Shown: one piece after another, positions 8,835-15,923 of the stretch
Layout: each line of letters starts with the position of its first letter
How positions within the stretch are numbered: position 1 is the first letter of the stretch
Notes under the pieces: generated by a model
Databases searched by the model: none
Seen by the model: the letters and a program-made list of their open reading frames with translations, nothing else
What the model was told of the DNA's origin: nothing
Made by a program: the position numbers and the translations under genes
DNA from: JAYGED01 sp046582565
Lineage (GTDB): Bacteria; Pseudomonadota; Alphaproteobacteria; JAAXGF01
DNA length: 16,168 nucleotides
Direction: 5' to 3'
NCBI GenBank assembly: GCA_046582565.1
Contig: JAYGED010000203.1
Coordinates: 1-16,168, forward strand

Positions 8835-8844
8835 CGTGACCCTG

Positions 8845-8873
8845 TTGCATCGCGGCAGGCTGAGCGCTATATG
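8845..8873 (+). promoter_or_regulatory. Candidate sigma70-type promoter for ispH-hpnH
   Basis: TTGCAT (8845-8850) and TATATG (8868-8873) are separated by exactly 17 bases in the 64-bp gap between hpnN and ispH, 25 bases before the ispH ATG. The spacing is ideal; the boxes match three and four of six consensus positions. The gap suggests ispH-hpnH can be transcribed separately from hpnN. Confidence 0.4.
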
Positions 8874-8898
8874 CGGACTGGATACGTAAGGTCAAATA

Positions 8899-9825
8899 AT
8901 GAAAATCATTCTTGCCACCCCACGGGGATTCTGCGCCGGCGTCGAGCGGGCGATAGCCATTGTCGAGCGCGCGCTCGAAATCTATGGGCCGCCGGTCTAT
9001 GTGCGCCACGAGATCGTCCACAACAAACATGTGGTCGAGAGCCTGCGCAATAAGGGCGCGGTGTTCGTCGACGAGGTCGATGAGGTGCCGAAGGGCGCGA
9101 TCACGGTTTTCAGCGCCCATGGCGTCAGCAAGGCAGTCGAAGACGCAGCTAGAGAGCGAAACCTGCCGGTGATCGACGCCACCTGCCCGCTGGTCGCCAA
9201 GGTCCACAAGGAAGGCCGGCGCTATGCGCGCGACGGCCGCGAGATCATCCTCATCGGCCATGAGGGGCATCCCGAGGTCGAAGGCACAATCGGGCGGGTC
9301 GAGGGCAAGGTTCATCTGGTGTCGACCGCAGAGGATGTAGTCAATCTCAAGGTCGATGATCCGTCGAAAATGTCCTATGTCACCCAGACAACCCTGAGCG
9401 TCGATGACACGAAGGACGTGATCGAGGCGTTGAAGAGCCGGTTTCCTGATATCATCGGACCCGATGTGCGCGACATATGCTACGCCACGCAAAACCGCCA
9501 GCAGGCGATCCGCGATCTTTCTCAATCGGTCGAACTGATCCTGGTCATCGGTTCGCAGAACAGCTCGAACTCTAACCGCCTGCGCGAAATCGGCCTGGAC
9601 AACGACGTGCCGACCCATCTGATCGACGACCATACCTGCATCGAGCCGCACTGGTTCGACGGTGTCGGGACGGTTGGCATCACTGCCGGCGCCTCGGCGC
9701 CCGAATCCTTGGTCCAGGACCTGATCGAGAGGCTTCGTGAAATGGATGACGTCGAGGTCGAGCATCTTGACGGCGTCGAGGAACGAGTCCACTTCAAGAT
9801 GCCCGCTGAGTTGGCGGCGCGCTGA
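8899..9825 (+). CDS. ispH: 4-hydroxy-3-methylbut-2-enyl diphosphate reductase
   Basis: IspH (LytB) catalyses the last MEP-pathway step, reducing HMBPP to IPP and DMAPP with a [4Fe-4S] cluster in the cytoplasm. The 308-residue length is typical. The three cluster cysteines are present: C12 (TPRGFCAGV), C96 (DATCPLV) and C194 (RDICYATQNRQ). Substrate-pocket motifs are also there: H41 (HEIVHN), H74 (SAHGVS), HEGHPEVEGT at 121-130 including the catalytic Glu, TQTTLS at 162-167, and NSSNSNRL at 221-228. TAAGGT, seven bases before the ATG, supports the start. hpnH follows after 10 bp, so the supply of C5 units is linked with hopanoid side-chain formation. Confidence 0.97.
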   Translation: MKIILATPRGFCAGVERAIAIVERALEIYGPPVYVRHEIVHNKHVVESLRNKGAVFVDEVDEVPKGAITVFSAHGVSKAVEDAARERNLPVIDATCPLVAKVHKEGRRYARDGREIILIGHEGHPEVEGTIGRVEGKVHLVSTAEDVVNLKVDDPSKMSYVTQTTLSVDDTKDVIEALKSRFPDIIGPDVRDICYATQNRQQAIRDLSQSVELILVIGSQNSSNSNRLREIGLDNDVPTHLIDDHTCIEPHWFDGVGTVGITAGASAPESLVQDLIERLREMDDVEVEHLDGVEERVHFKMPAELAAR

Positions 9826-9835
9826 AAGACAGACC

Positions 9836-10942
9836 ATGGGCATTCCTCTAATCCAGCAAATGCGCGTCGGCGCCTATGTGGTAAAGCAACGCCTCATGGG
9901 CATCAAACGCTATCCGCTAGTCCTCATGCTCGAGCCGCTTTACCGCTGCAATCTGGAATGCGCGGGCTGCGGCAAGATCCAATTCCCCACGCCGATCCTG
10001 AATATGCGGCTCAGCACCGAGGAATGTCTGGCCGCGGTCGATGAATGCGGCGCCCCGGTGGTCTCGATCCCCGGCGGCGAGCCCCTGATCCACAAGCAGA
10101 TCGGCGACATCGTTGCGGGCATCGTGGCGCGCAAGAAATTCGTCTATCTCTGCACCAACGCCTTGCTGCTTGAAAAGAAGATGCATCTTTTCAAGCCCAG
10201 CCCGTATCTCACCTTCTCGATCCATCTCGATGGATTGCGCGAAGAGCACGACGCCTCCGTCTGCCAGCCCGGCGTCTTCGACCGCGCGGTCTCCGCCATC
10301 AAGGCGGTCCGTGACAAGGGATTCCGGGTCAACGTCAACTGCACCCTGTTCGGTGATATCGACGCCTCGAGAGTCGCTGAATATTTTGACTTCATCTCCG
10401 AGCTCGGCGTCGAGGGCGTCACCGTGTCGCCCGGCTTCAGCTATGAGAAGGCGCCGAATCAGGAAAATTTCCTGGCGCGGTCAAAGACCAAAGAACTGTT
10501 CCGTGAGATCTTCCGCCTCGGCGCGGGGCGCAAATGGAAGCTCAACCATTCCTCGCTCTATCTGGATTTTCTCGCCGGCAATCAGGAATACCGCTGCTCC
10601 CCCTGGGGCAATCCGACGCGCAACATCTTTGGCTGGCAGCGCCCCTGCTACCTGCTCGGCGAAGGCTATGTGCCGACTTTCCGCGAACTCATGGAAGAAA
10701 CCGACTGGTCGCTCTACGGCACCGGGGCCTATGAGAAATGCGCCAACTGCATGGCCCATTGCGGCTATGAGGCGACCGCCGTTTCCGACACCATCGCCCA
10801 TCCGCTGAAAGCCTTCGCCGTGCATCGCAAGGGCCCGCGCACCGAGGGCCCCATGGCGCCAGAAATACCCCTGGATGATGCGCGTCCGGCGGAAGTCATT
10901 CCCGAAGTGCCAGAAGACTTCGTCTTACCCGCCGCCGAATAA
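9836..10942 (+). CDS. hpnH: HpnH, radical SAM adenosylhopane synthase
   Basis: HpnH is a radical SAM enzyme that joins a 5'-deoxyadenosyl group to hopene (diploptene), giving adenosylhopane, the first step of C35 bacteriohopanepolyol synthesis. The 368-residue protein has the CxxxCxxC motif at C38, C42 and C45 (YRCNLECAGCGK), then a GGEP SAM-binding motif at about 79-82 (VSIPGGEPL). A C-terminal Cys-containing segment (YEKCANCMAHCGYEATAV) fits the accessory DUF3463-type domain of the family. The start MGIPLIQQMR is typical; the frame stays open 33 codons further up, inside ispH, but 9836 lies 10 bp after the ispH stop and gives the expected N-terminus. The Shine-Dalgarno is weak. Its last 18 bases overlap the end of hpnG on the other strand. 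Confidence 0.95.
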   Translation: MGIPLIQQMRVGAYVVKQRLMGIKRYPLVLMLEPLYRCNLECAGCGKIQFPTPILNMRLSTEECLAAVDECGAPVVSIPGGEPLIHKQIGDIVAGIVARKKFVYLCTNALLLEKKMHLFKPSPYLTFSIHLDGLREEHDASVCQPGVFDRAVSAIKAVRDKGFRVNVNCTLFGDIDASRVAEYFDFISELGVEGVTVSPGFSYEKAPNQENFLARSKTKELFREIFRLGAGRKWKLNHSSLYLDFLAGNQEYRCSPWGNPTRNIFGWQRPCYLLGEGYVPTFRELMEETDWSLYGTGAYEKCANCMAHCGYEATAVSDTIAHPLKAFAVHRKGPRTEGPMAPEIPLDDARPAEVIPEVPEDFVLPAAE

Positions 10943-11596
10943 CAGGGCGGCGCAACGCCCCATTTTAAAAAAGGCCCTGCCGCTGTCGAGGGCGACAGCC
11001 ACCAGACCGGGCAACTGCAGGGGGTGGCGCGCCAATTCACCGAACACGGCTAGATACTGCGTCTCGCCCTTGTCATTCATGCCCGCCAGGGCGCTGCTCG
11101 GCAAGGCGCGGGTGGCGGGATCGGCGATGATGCGAACGGCGGCAAAGGGCAGCTCCGCCCGCGCCGCCACACGGGCCACAGCATGGCTTTCCATATCCAC
11201 GGCGGCGGCGGCGAGATGGACATGCAGGGCCGCCTTATCAGCCACCGTGGCGATTGCCTTATCGCTGCCCGCCAGGGGCGCGGCTATGGGCAAATACAGG
11301 CTGAGCCTGTCCATCAAATCGTCCCGCCAGGCAGCCTGGCATTCGAACCGTCTATTCGTGCCGACGACAATTTCAGTGGCGACGATCACCTGGCCGGGCC
11401 TAAGCGCCGGATCGAGACCGCCGGCAATGCCGAAACTCAACAGGGAACCGGCGCCCTTGGCAACCAGGGACTGCGCCGCGGCAACCGGATCGCCGGCGGC
11501 ATGGATAATCTGCGTTGCTGTGGGAGAGCGCTGGACGGCGCGGTGCAGGCTTTGTGCTTCTACCGCCAGACCGGTGACGATACCGAGCCCGGGCAA
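10925..11596 (-). CDS. hpnG: HpnG, adenosylhopane nucleosidase/phosphorylase-type protein
   Basis: HpnG belongs to the PNP/UDP phosphorylase superfamily and removes adenine from adenosylhopane after HpnH. The predicted 223-residue protein begins LPGLGIVTGLAVEAQ and has the family motifs SFGIAGGLDPALRPGQVIVAT (about 59-79) and AVDMESHAVARVA, whose Met-Glu pair binds the nucleoside. RIIADPATRALP follows. No ATG or GTG exists in the frame near the expected N-terminus. The TTG at 11596-11594 is the best start: it sits 10 bases after the shc stop and has GAGA eight bases upstream. An earlier TTG would lie inside shc. Translation probably couples to shc in the dxs-shc-hpnG unit. The C-terminal codons run into the hpnH 3' end on the opposite strand. 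Confidence 0.88.
   Translation of the reverse strand: MPGLGIVTGLAVEAQSLHRAVQRSPTATQIIHAAGDPVAAAQSLVAKGAGSLLSFGIAGGLDPALRPGQVIVATEIVVGTNRRFECQAAWRDDLMDRLSLYLPIAAPLAGSDKAIATVADKAALHVHLAAAAVDMESHAVARVAARAELPFAAVRIIADPATRALPSSALAGMNDKGETQYLAVFGELARHPLQLPGLVAVALDSGRAFFKMGRCAALLFGGG
10945..10966 (+). terminator. Possible weak terminator after hpnH
   Basis: Three bases after the hpnH stop, GGGCG (10945-10949) and CGCCC (10956-10960) can form a 5-bp GC stem with a six-base loop, followed by CATTTT. The stem and T-run are both short, and the site lies in the last codons of hpnG on the other strand. It is the only terminator-like structure at this convergent junction. Confidence 0.3.
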
Positions 11597-11606
11597 TTCA
11601 AAAGTC

Positions 11607-13643
11607 TCAGATGCCGTACGGCGTGGTCTGGCGATTGCCCTGGCGTAAGTTGCGATAGCGCGCAAGCGCCCATAACGGGAAGTAGGCCCGATAGCCGTGG
11701 TATTTGAGATAGAACACGCGGGGGAAGCCGACCGCGGTGTACAATTTCTCATCCCACTGGGCTTCCGTCCGCTTCGCCTTGAGGAGATATTCGATACCCT
11801 GCTGTACAGCCACGCTCTCGACCTCGCCGGCGGCCATCAGGCCCAGCAATGCCCAGGCGGTCTGCGACGGGGTGCTCGCTTTAGCCAGATCGCGCATTTC
11901 AGGATAGTAGGTGGCGCCGTCTTCGCCCCAGCCGCCGTCATCATGCTGACGCGCTTTCAACCAGGTGACAGCGTGAAGAATATGCGGCTCGTCCAAATCG
12001 CAAGAATCGACCGCGTTGAAGGCACAGAGCGCCGACCAGGTGCCGTAAATATAATTGGTTCCCCAACGGCCATACCAGGACCCATCAGGCTCCTGCATGC
12101 GTTTGAGAAAGTTGATCCCGCGGGCCACGGCGGGATGCTCCGCGTCGTAGCCGAGTTGGCTCAGCATGCCGATGCAACGCGCCGACACATCAACGGTTGG
12201 CGGGTCGAGAAGGGCGCCATGGTCGGCGAACGGAATGTAATTGAGATACTGATGGTCGTTGTCGACATCGAAAGCGCCCCAGCCGCCGTTTTTGCTCTGC
12301 ATGCCTTCGACCCATTCAAGGCCGCGCGAGACAGAGTCGGCATTTTCACCGTTGCCGGCCCGATCAAGCGCCATGACCACAACGGCGGCATCGTCAATAT
12401 CCGGGTAATAGTCGTTTTGGTACTGGAAGGCCCAGCCGCCGGGTCGCAGGTCAGGACGCTGGACGGCCCAATCGCCCTTGATGTTGAGCACCTGCTTGCT
12501 CTTGAGCCATTTCATGGCAGCCACCATGGTCGGCGAATTAACCGGCTCGCCGGCCTCCATCATGGCGTGGGCCGCGAGGCAGGTATCCCAGACCGGCGAA
12601 TTGCAGGGCTGGCAATAGGCTTCGCCGTTCTTAATGACGATCAGATTATCAATCGATTTCTTGGCATCCCTGCGTTGGGGATGGTCCTGTTCATAGCCGA
12701 GACATTCCAGCGCCATGAGAGAATTCGCCATGGCCGGGAAAATCGCCCCCAGGCCATGTTCGCCGTTGAGGCGCTCGACGATGAATTCCTCGGCCCGCTT
12801 GATCGCCCGGCGGCGCATTGATTTGGGAACCGCCGGCTCAAGAGTTCTGAGAACCTTGTCGATGGCGAGAAATGCATGGGCCATGGCCCCCCCGCGCTGA
12901 GCGAAATAATCACACTCCTCGTCCGGCGGGGTGACGAACAGCTCGCCGATATGCTGGTCGCGGGGATTGGTCGCCTGGGGACGGTGCGCATGCAGGATGA
13001 GCAGTGGCGCCAGCACCGTGCGCGACCAATAGGAAATCTTGTCGAGATGGAACGGGAACCAGCGTGGCAGCAGCATGACCTCGACCGGCATGACCGGAAC
13101 CGCGCGCCAGGGAACCTGCCCGAACAGGGCGAGGGTGACCCGGGTGAAGACATTACAGCGCGCGGCGCCGCCACGAAACAGGATCGCGGCGCGCGCCAGG
13201 CGCATGTGAGCCGCGTCCGGTGAATCGCCGGCCATCTTCAAGGCGTAATAGGCCTTGACCGAGCAGCTCATATTGAAATCGCCGTCATAGTAAAGCGGCC
13301 AACCGCCATGATCGCCCTGGCTGGCGCGCAGGTAGGTGGCGAGCTTCTCTTCAATGACCGGGTCGATTTCATCGAGATAATGCTGAAGCAGAATATATTC
13401 GGCGGGGATCGTCGCATCGGCCTCGAGCGGGAACATCCACTCGCCGTCTTCGAGCTGCAATTCCCGCAAGCCCTCAAGCGCCTCCTGGATAACGCCGTCC
13501 AGACGATCGCCGTTCATCCTCTTGGCGCCGTTCGTCGGGCCATCGGTCGCGCTCGACGCGATATCGATCGGTATATGCTGCTGTACTTGGTTCACGGTGT
13601 CGTCCATACCCCGGGCAGGAAAATTACTTTCCGTATCAGCCAT
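11607..13643 (-). CDS. shc: Squalene-hopene cyclase
   Basis: Shc (HpnF) cyclises squalene to hopene and hopanol at the inner membrane. The product from the chosen ATG has 678 residues, near the usual 630-730. Catalytic-acid motif DIDDAA is at 415-420 (canonical DxDDTA). QW-type repeats occur throughout, for example GDHGGWPLYYDGD, RPGGWAFQYQNDYYPD, KNGGWGAFDVDND, EPDGSWYGRWGTNYIYGTW and DDGGWGED. LEADATIPAEYILLQHYLDEID is the conserved N-terminal region. The ATG at 13643 overlaps the dxs stop by eight bases, suggesting coupling. The ATG at 13517 would give 636 residues beginning close to the conserved region, so the first 42 residues, which look low in conservation, may be an extension or untranslated. 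hpnG follows after 10 bp. The Thr-to-Ala change in the catalytic motif is notable. Confidence 0.96.
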   Translation of the reverse strand: MADTESNFPARGMDDTVNQVQQHIPIDIASSATDGPTNGAKRMNGDRLDGVIQEALEGLRELQLEDGEWMFPLEADATIPAEYILLQHYLDEIDPVIEEKLATYLRASQGDHGGWPLYYDGDFNMSCSVKAYYALKMAGDSPDAAHMRLARAAILFRGGAARCNVFTRVTLALFGQVPWRAVPVMPVEVMLLPRWFPFHLDKISYWSRTVLAPLLILHAHRPQATNPRDQHIGELFVTPPDEECDYFAQRGGAMAHAFLAIDKVLRTLEPAVPKSMRRRAIKRAEEFIVERLNGEHGLGAIFPAMANSLMALECLGYEQDHPQRRDAKKSIDNLIVIKNGEAYCQPCNSPVWDTCLAAHAMMEAGEPVNSPTMVAAMKWLKSKQVLNIKGDWAVQRPDLRPGGWAFQYQNDYYPDIDDAAVVVMALDRAGNGENADSVSRGLEWVEGMQSKNGGWGAFDVDNDHQYLNYIPFADHGALLDPPTVDVSARCIGMLSQLGYDAEHPAVARGINFLKRMQEPDGSWYGRWGTNYIYGTWSALCAFNAVDSCDLDEPHILHAVTWLKARQHDDGGWGEDGATYYPEMRDLAKASTPSQTAWALLGLMAAGEVESVAVQQGIEYLLKAKRTEAQWDEKLYTAVGFPRVFYLKYHGYRAYFPLWALARYRNLRQGNRQTTPYGI

Positions 13644-15561
13644 GGATATGCACGGCTTCATTGCCGAGTCCAAGTGCATCCAACACGGTTTTGGTGATGT
13701 TGGGGGCGACCAGGCCCGCGTCAAGGTACATGCCGTCGGGCGTGCCGTGCGCGATGAATCGGTCGGGCAGCATCATCGGCCTGAATTTAAGCCCGGCGTC
13801 GAAGGCGCCCTTGCCCGCCAGGTAGGTCATCACCTGGGCGGAAAAACCGCCACAGGCCGCTTCTTCTATGGTCACCAGGATCTCATGATCGCGCGCCAAC
13901 CGGCTGATCAAATCTTCATCGATGGGTTTGGCGAAGCGTGCGTCGGCCACGGTCGTCGACAAGCCGCGCGCCTGAAGCTCGTCGGCGGCCGCCAAACATT
14001 CCTGCAATCGGCAACCGTAGCTGAGCAAGGCAACGCTCGTGCCTTCGCGCAGCACCCTGCCACGGCCGATCTCCAAGGGAATGCCCTGAGCCGGCATTTC
14101 AACGCCGGACCCATTGCCGCGGGGATAGCGAAATGCGCAAGGCCGGTCGTCAATCGCCGCCGCCGTGGCCACCATATGGACAAGCTCGGCTTCGTCGGAG
14201 GCCGCCATCAGCACAAAACCGGGCAGGCAGCTAAGGTAGGACAGATCGAACGACCCCGCGTGGGTCGGGCCGTCAGCGCCGACCAGCCCGGCCCTATCGA
14301 TCGCAAAGCGCACAGGCAGGCGCTGGATCGCCACGTCGTGAACGATCTGGTCATAAGCGCGCTGCAAAAATGTCGAATAAATTGCCACAAACGGCTTGTA
14401 GCCCTCCGTCGCCAGGCCCGCCGCGAAGGTCACCGCATGCTGTTCGGCAATGCCCACATCAAATGCACGACCAGGAAAGCGCTCGATAAATTTATTGATC
14501 CCGGTGCCCGACGGCATCGCCGCCGTGATGCCGATAATTTTGTCGTCCTTCTCGGCTTCCGCAACCAGGGCGTCGGCAAAAACCGATGTAAAGCTCGGCG
14601 CCCCCGCCTTGCCTTTTTGTTGTTCGCCGGTGACCGCGTCGAACTTGCCGACGCCGTGAAATTTGTCGGATGATTTCTCAGCCGGCTCATAGCCATGGCC
14701 TTTCTGGGTCACCACATGAATCAACACCGGGCCATGCTCTGCGCTGTCGCGGATATTCTTCAGCACGGGCAGGAGGTGATCCAGGTTATGACCGTCGATC
14801 GGGCCGACATAAAAGAAGCCGAGTTCCTCAAACAGGGTGCCGCCGGTCACCATGCCGCGGGCGTATTCCTCGGCGCGCCGCGCCGCGGTCTCGATGGAGC
14901 GGGGAAACTTCTTGGCCATTTCCCGCGCCAGATGCCGGATCGACCGATACGGCTTCGAGGAAATTGTGCGCGACAGATAGGCGCTCATGGCGCCGACCGC
15001 GGGTGCTATGGACATATCGTTGTCGTTGAGGATGACGATCAACCGGCTGTCCATGGAGCCGGCGTTGTTCATGGCTTCATAGGCCATGCCGGCCGACATG
15101 GCGCCGTCGCCAATGACGGCGATAACATCGTTGGAGCCTTGCGACAGATCCCGGGCAACAGCCATGCCGAGCCCCGCCGAAATCGAGGTCGAGCTATGCG
15201 CCGCGCCGAACGGGTCATATTCGCTTTCGCTGCGCTTGGTAAAACCGTACAACCCGCCCGGCTGGCGGATGGTGCGGATACGGTCGCGCCGCCCGGTTAA
15301 AATCTTGTGCGGGTACGACTGATGGCCGACATCCCAGATCAGCCGGTCCGTCGGGGTATCGAACACATGATGGAGAGCCACCGTCAGTTCGACCACGCCC
15401 AGACCGGCGCCAAGATGACCGCCGGTTTCGGAAACCGCGTCTATGGTCTCAAAGCGCAACTCGTCGGCAAGCTGTTTGAGCTCCTCGACCGAGAAGTCGC
15501 GCATATCGGCAGGTTCGCTCACCCGATCCAATAATGGTGTTCGGTTTGATCTCTTTTTCAT
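13636..15561 (-). CDS. dxs: 1-deoxy-D-xylulose-5-phosphate synthase
   Basis: Dxs condenses pyruvate and glyceraldehyde 3-phosphate to DXP with thiamine diphosphate, the entry and usual flux-controlling step of the MEP pathway. The 641-residue protein has the catalytic His 49 (GGHLGAGLG), the ThDP motif GDG at 151-153 closing near N179-N181 (LNDND), DVGIAEQHAVTFAAGLA with Glu 373 in the pyrimidine-binding domain, and DRAGLVGADGPTHAG. A transketolase C-terminal domain follows. The start at 15561 is supported by GGGGGA four bases upstream and by the MKKRSNRTPLLDRV N-terminus; an upstream GTG at 15600 has no comparable support. Its stop overlaps the shc start, so dxs leads the dxs-shc-hpnG unit. 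That linkage suggests this copy feeds hopanoid synthesis; whether it is the sole dxs cannot be seen. Confidence 0.97.
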   Translation of the reverse strand: MKKRSNRTPLLDRVSEPADMRDFSVEELKQLADELRFETIDAVSETGGHLGAGLGVVELTVALHHVFDTPTDRLIWDVGHQSYPHKILTGRRDRIRTIRQPGGLYGFTKRSESEYDPFGAAHSSTSISAGLGMAVARDLSQGSNDVIAVIGDGAMSAGMAYEAMNNAGSMDSRLIVILNDNDMSIAPAVGAMSAYLSRTISSKPYRSIRHLAREMAKKFPRSIETAARRAEEYARGMVTGGTLFEELGFFYVGPIDGHNLDHLLPVLKNIRDSAEHGPVLIHVVTQKGHGYEPAEKSSDKFHGVGKFDAVTGEQQKGKAGAPSFTSVFADALVAEAEKDDKIIGITAAMPSGTGINKFIERFPGRAFDVGIAEQHAVTFAAGLATEGYKPFVAIYSTFLQRAYDQIVHDVAIQRLPVRFAIDRAGLVGADGPTHAGSFDLSYLSCLPGFVLMAASDEAELVHMVATAAAIDDRPCAFRYPRGNGSGVEMPAQGIPLEIGRGRVLREGTSVALLSYGCRLQECLAAADELQARGLSTTVADARFAKPIDEDLISRLARDHEILVTIEEAACGGFSAQVMTYLAGKGAFDAGLKFRPMMLPDRFIAHGTPDGMYLDAGLVAPNITKTVLDALGLGNEAVHIHG

Positions 15562-15923
15562 ATCATCCCCCGACACATAAAATTCGGGAACACTCCCCAC
15601 ACCGTACTTTTTACCACAAAAACCACACCACCCGAGCCCACCGGAGACGGCAATTGCGAATCCCCTATAGCCAAGTGTGACCTAGAAATACCTTTCACCG
15701 TTGTGACTTGCAAGACATTGAAAGCATACTCGGCGCTCTCATTCAACCAATCGACCTCTGCTCCTTGGCGACCGTTAACCTAGAAGCGGCGCGCCCTTTA
15801 GTATCTAGCCCGATCACGACAGGCTAATGTGTTGTAATTGCAGAGCAATCCCACAGCACAGAAAGAAACTTATACAACATGGACGGGTTGCCAAATAAAT
15901 AACGGCTTGGAACGGCTCACGGC
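15562..15923. other. 362-bp gap upstream of dxs, no gene recognised
   Basis: This stretch is visibly more AT-rich than the genes around it and holds no convincing coding frame, tRNA or known riboswitch. It contains a candidate dxs promoter (15685-15713), the short inverted repeat TCAC-CGTT-GTGA (15695-15706) inside that promoter's spacer, a second inverted repeat ATTGC-AGA-GCAAT (15837-15849), and three direct copies of ACGGCT at 15902, 15912 and 15919. No terminator was found for the nucleotidyltransferase-like gene that ends at 15924. A small RNA or long dxs leader is possible but unsupported. Confidence 0.6.
15685..15713 (-). promoter_or_regulatory. Weak candidate promoter for dxs-shc-hpnG
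   Basis: On the minus strand TTGCAA (15713-15708) and TATTTC (15690-15685) are 17 bases apart, which would leave a leader of about 120 bases before dxs. The -35 box matches four of six positions, the -10 box only three. The spacer contains TCAC-CGTT-GTGA, which could be an operator. Confidence 0.25.

Noticed and set aside
8770..9843. 357-residue minus-strand frame covering ispH
   Set aside because: IspH is certain on the plus strand, and this frame has no domain signal and no promoter or ribosome site.
10982..11000. Perfect 7-bp stem GCTGTCG-AGGG-CGACAGC followed on the minus strand by TTTTTT
   Set aside because: It lies inside hpnG codons and the T-run starts about nine bases after the stem, so it does not make a usual intrinsic terminator.
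11697..12821. 374-residue plus-strand frame inside shc
   Set aside because: Shadow of shc. The frame at 13522-14673 opposite the dxs C-terminal half and shc 5' end was rejected for the same reason.
15558..15746. 62-residue minus-strand frame upstream of dxs
   Set aside because: It overlaps the dxs start and Shine-Dalgarno region, has no ribosome site of its own, and its composition is unlike the neighbouring genes.
15562..15923. tRNA, attachment site or insertion-sequence remnant in the gap
   Set aside because: No cloverleaf arms, no paired terminal repeats and no transposase fragment could be found by eye.
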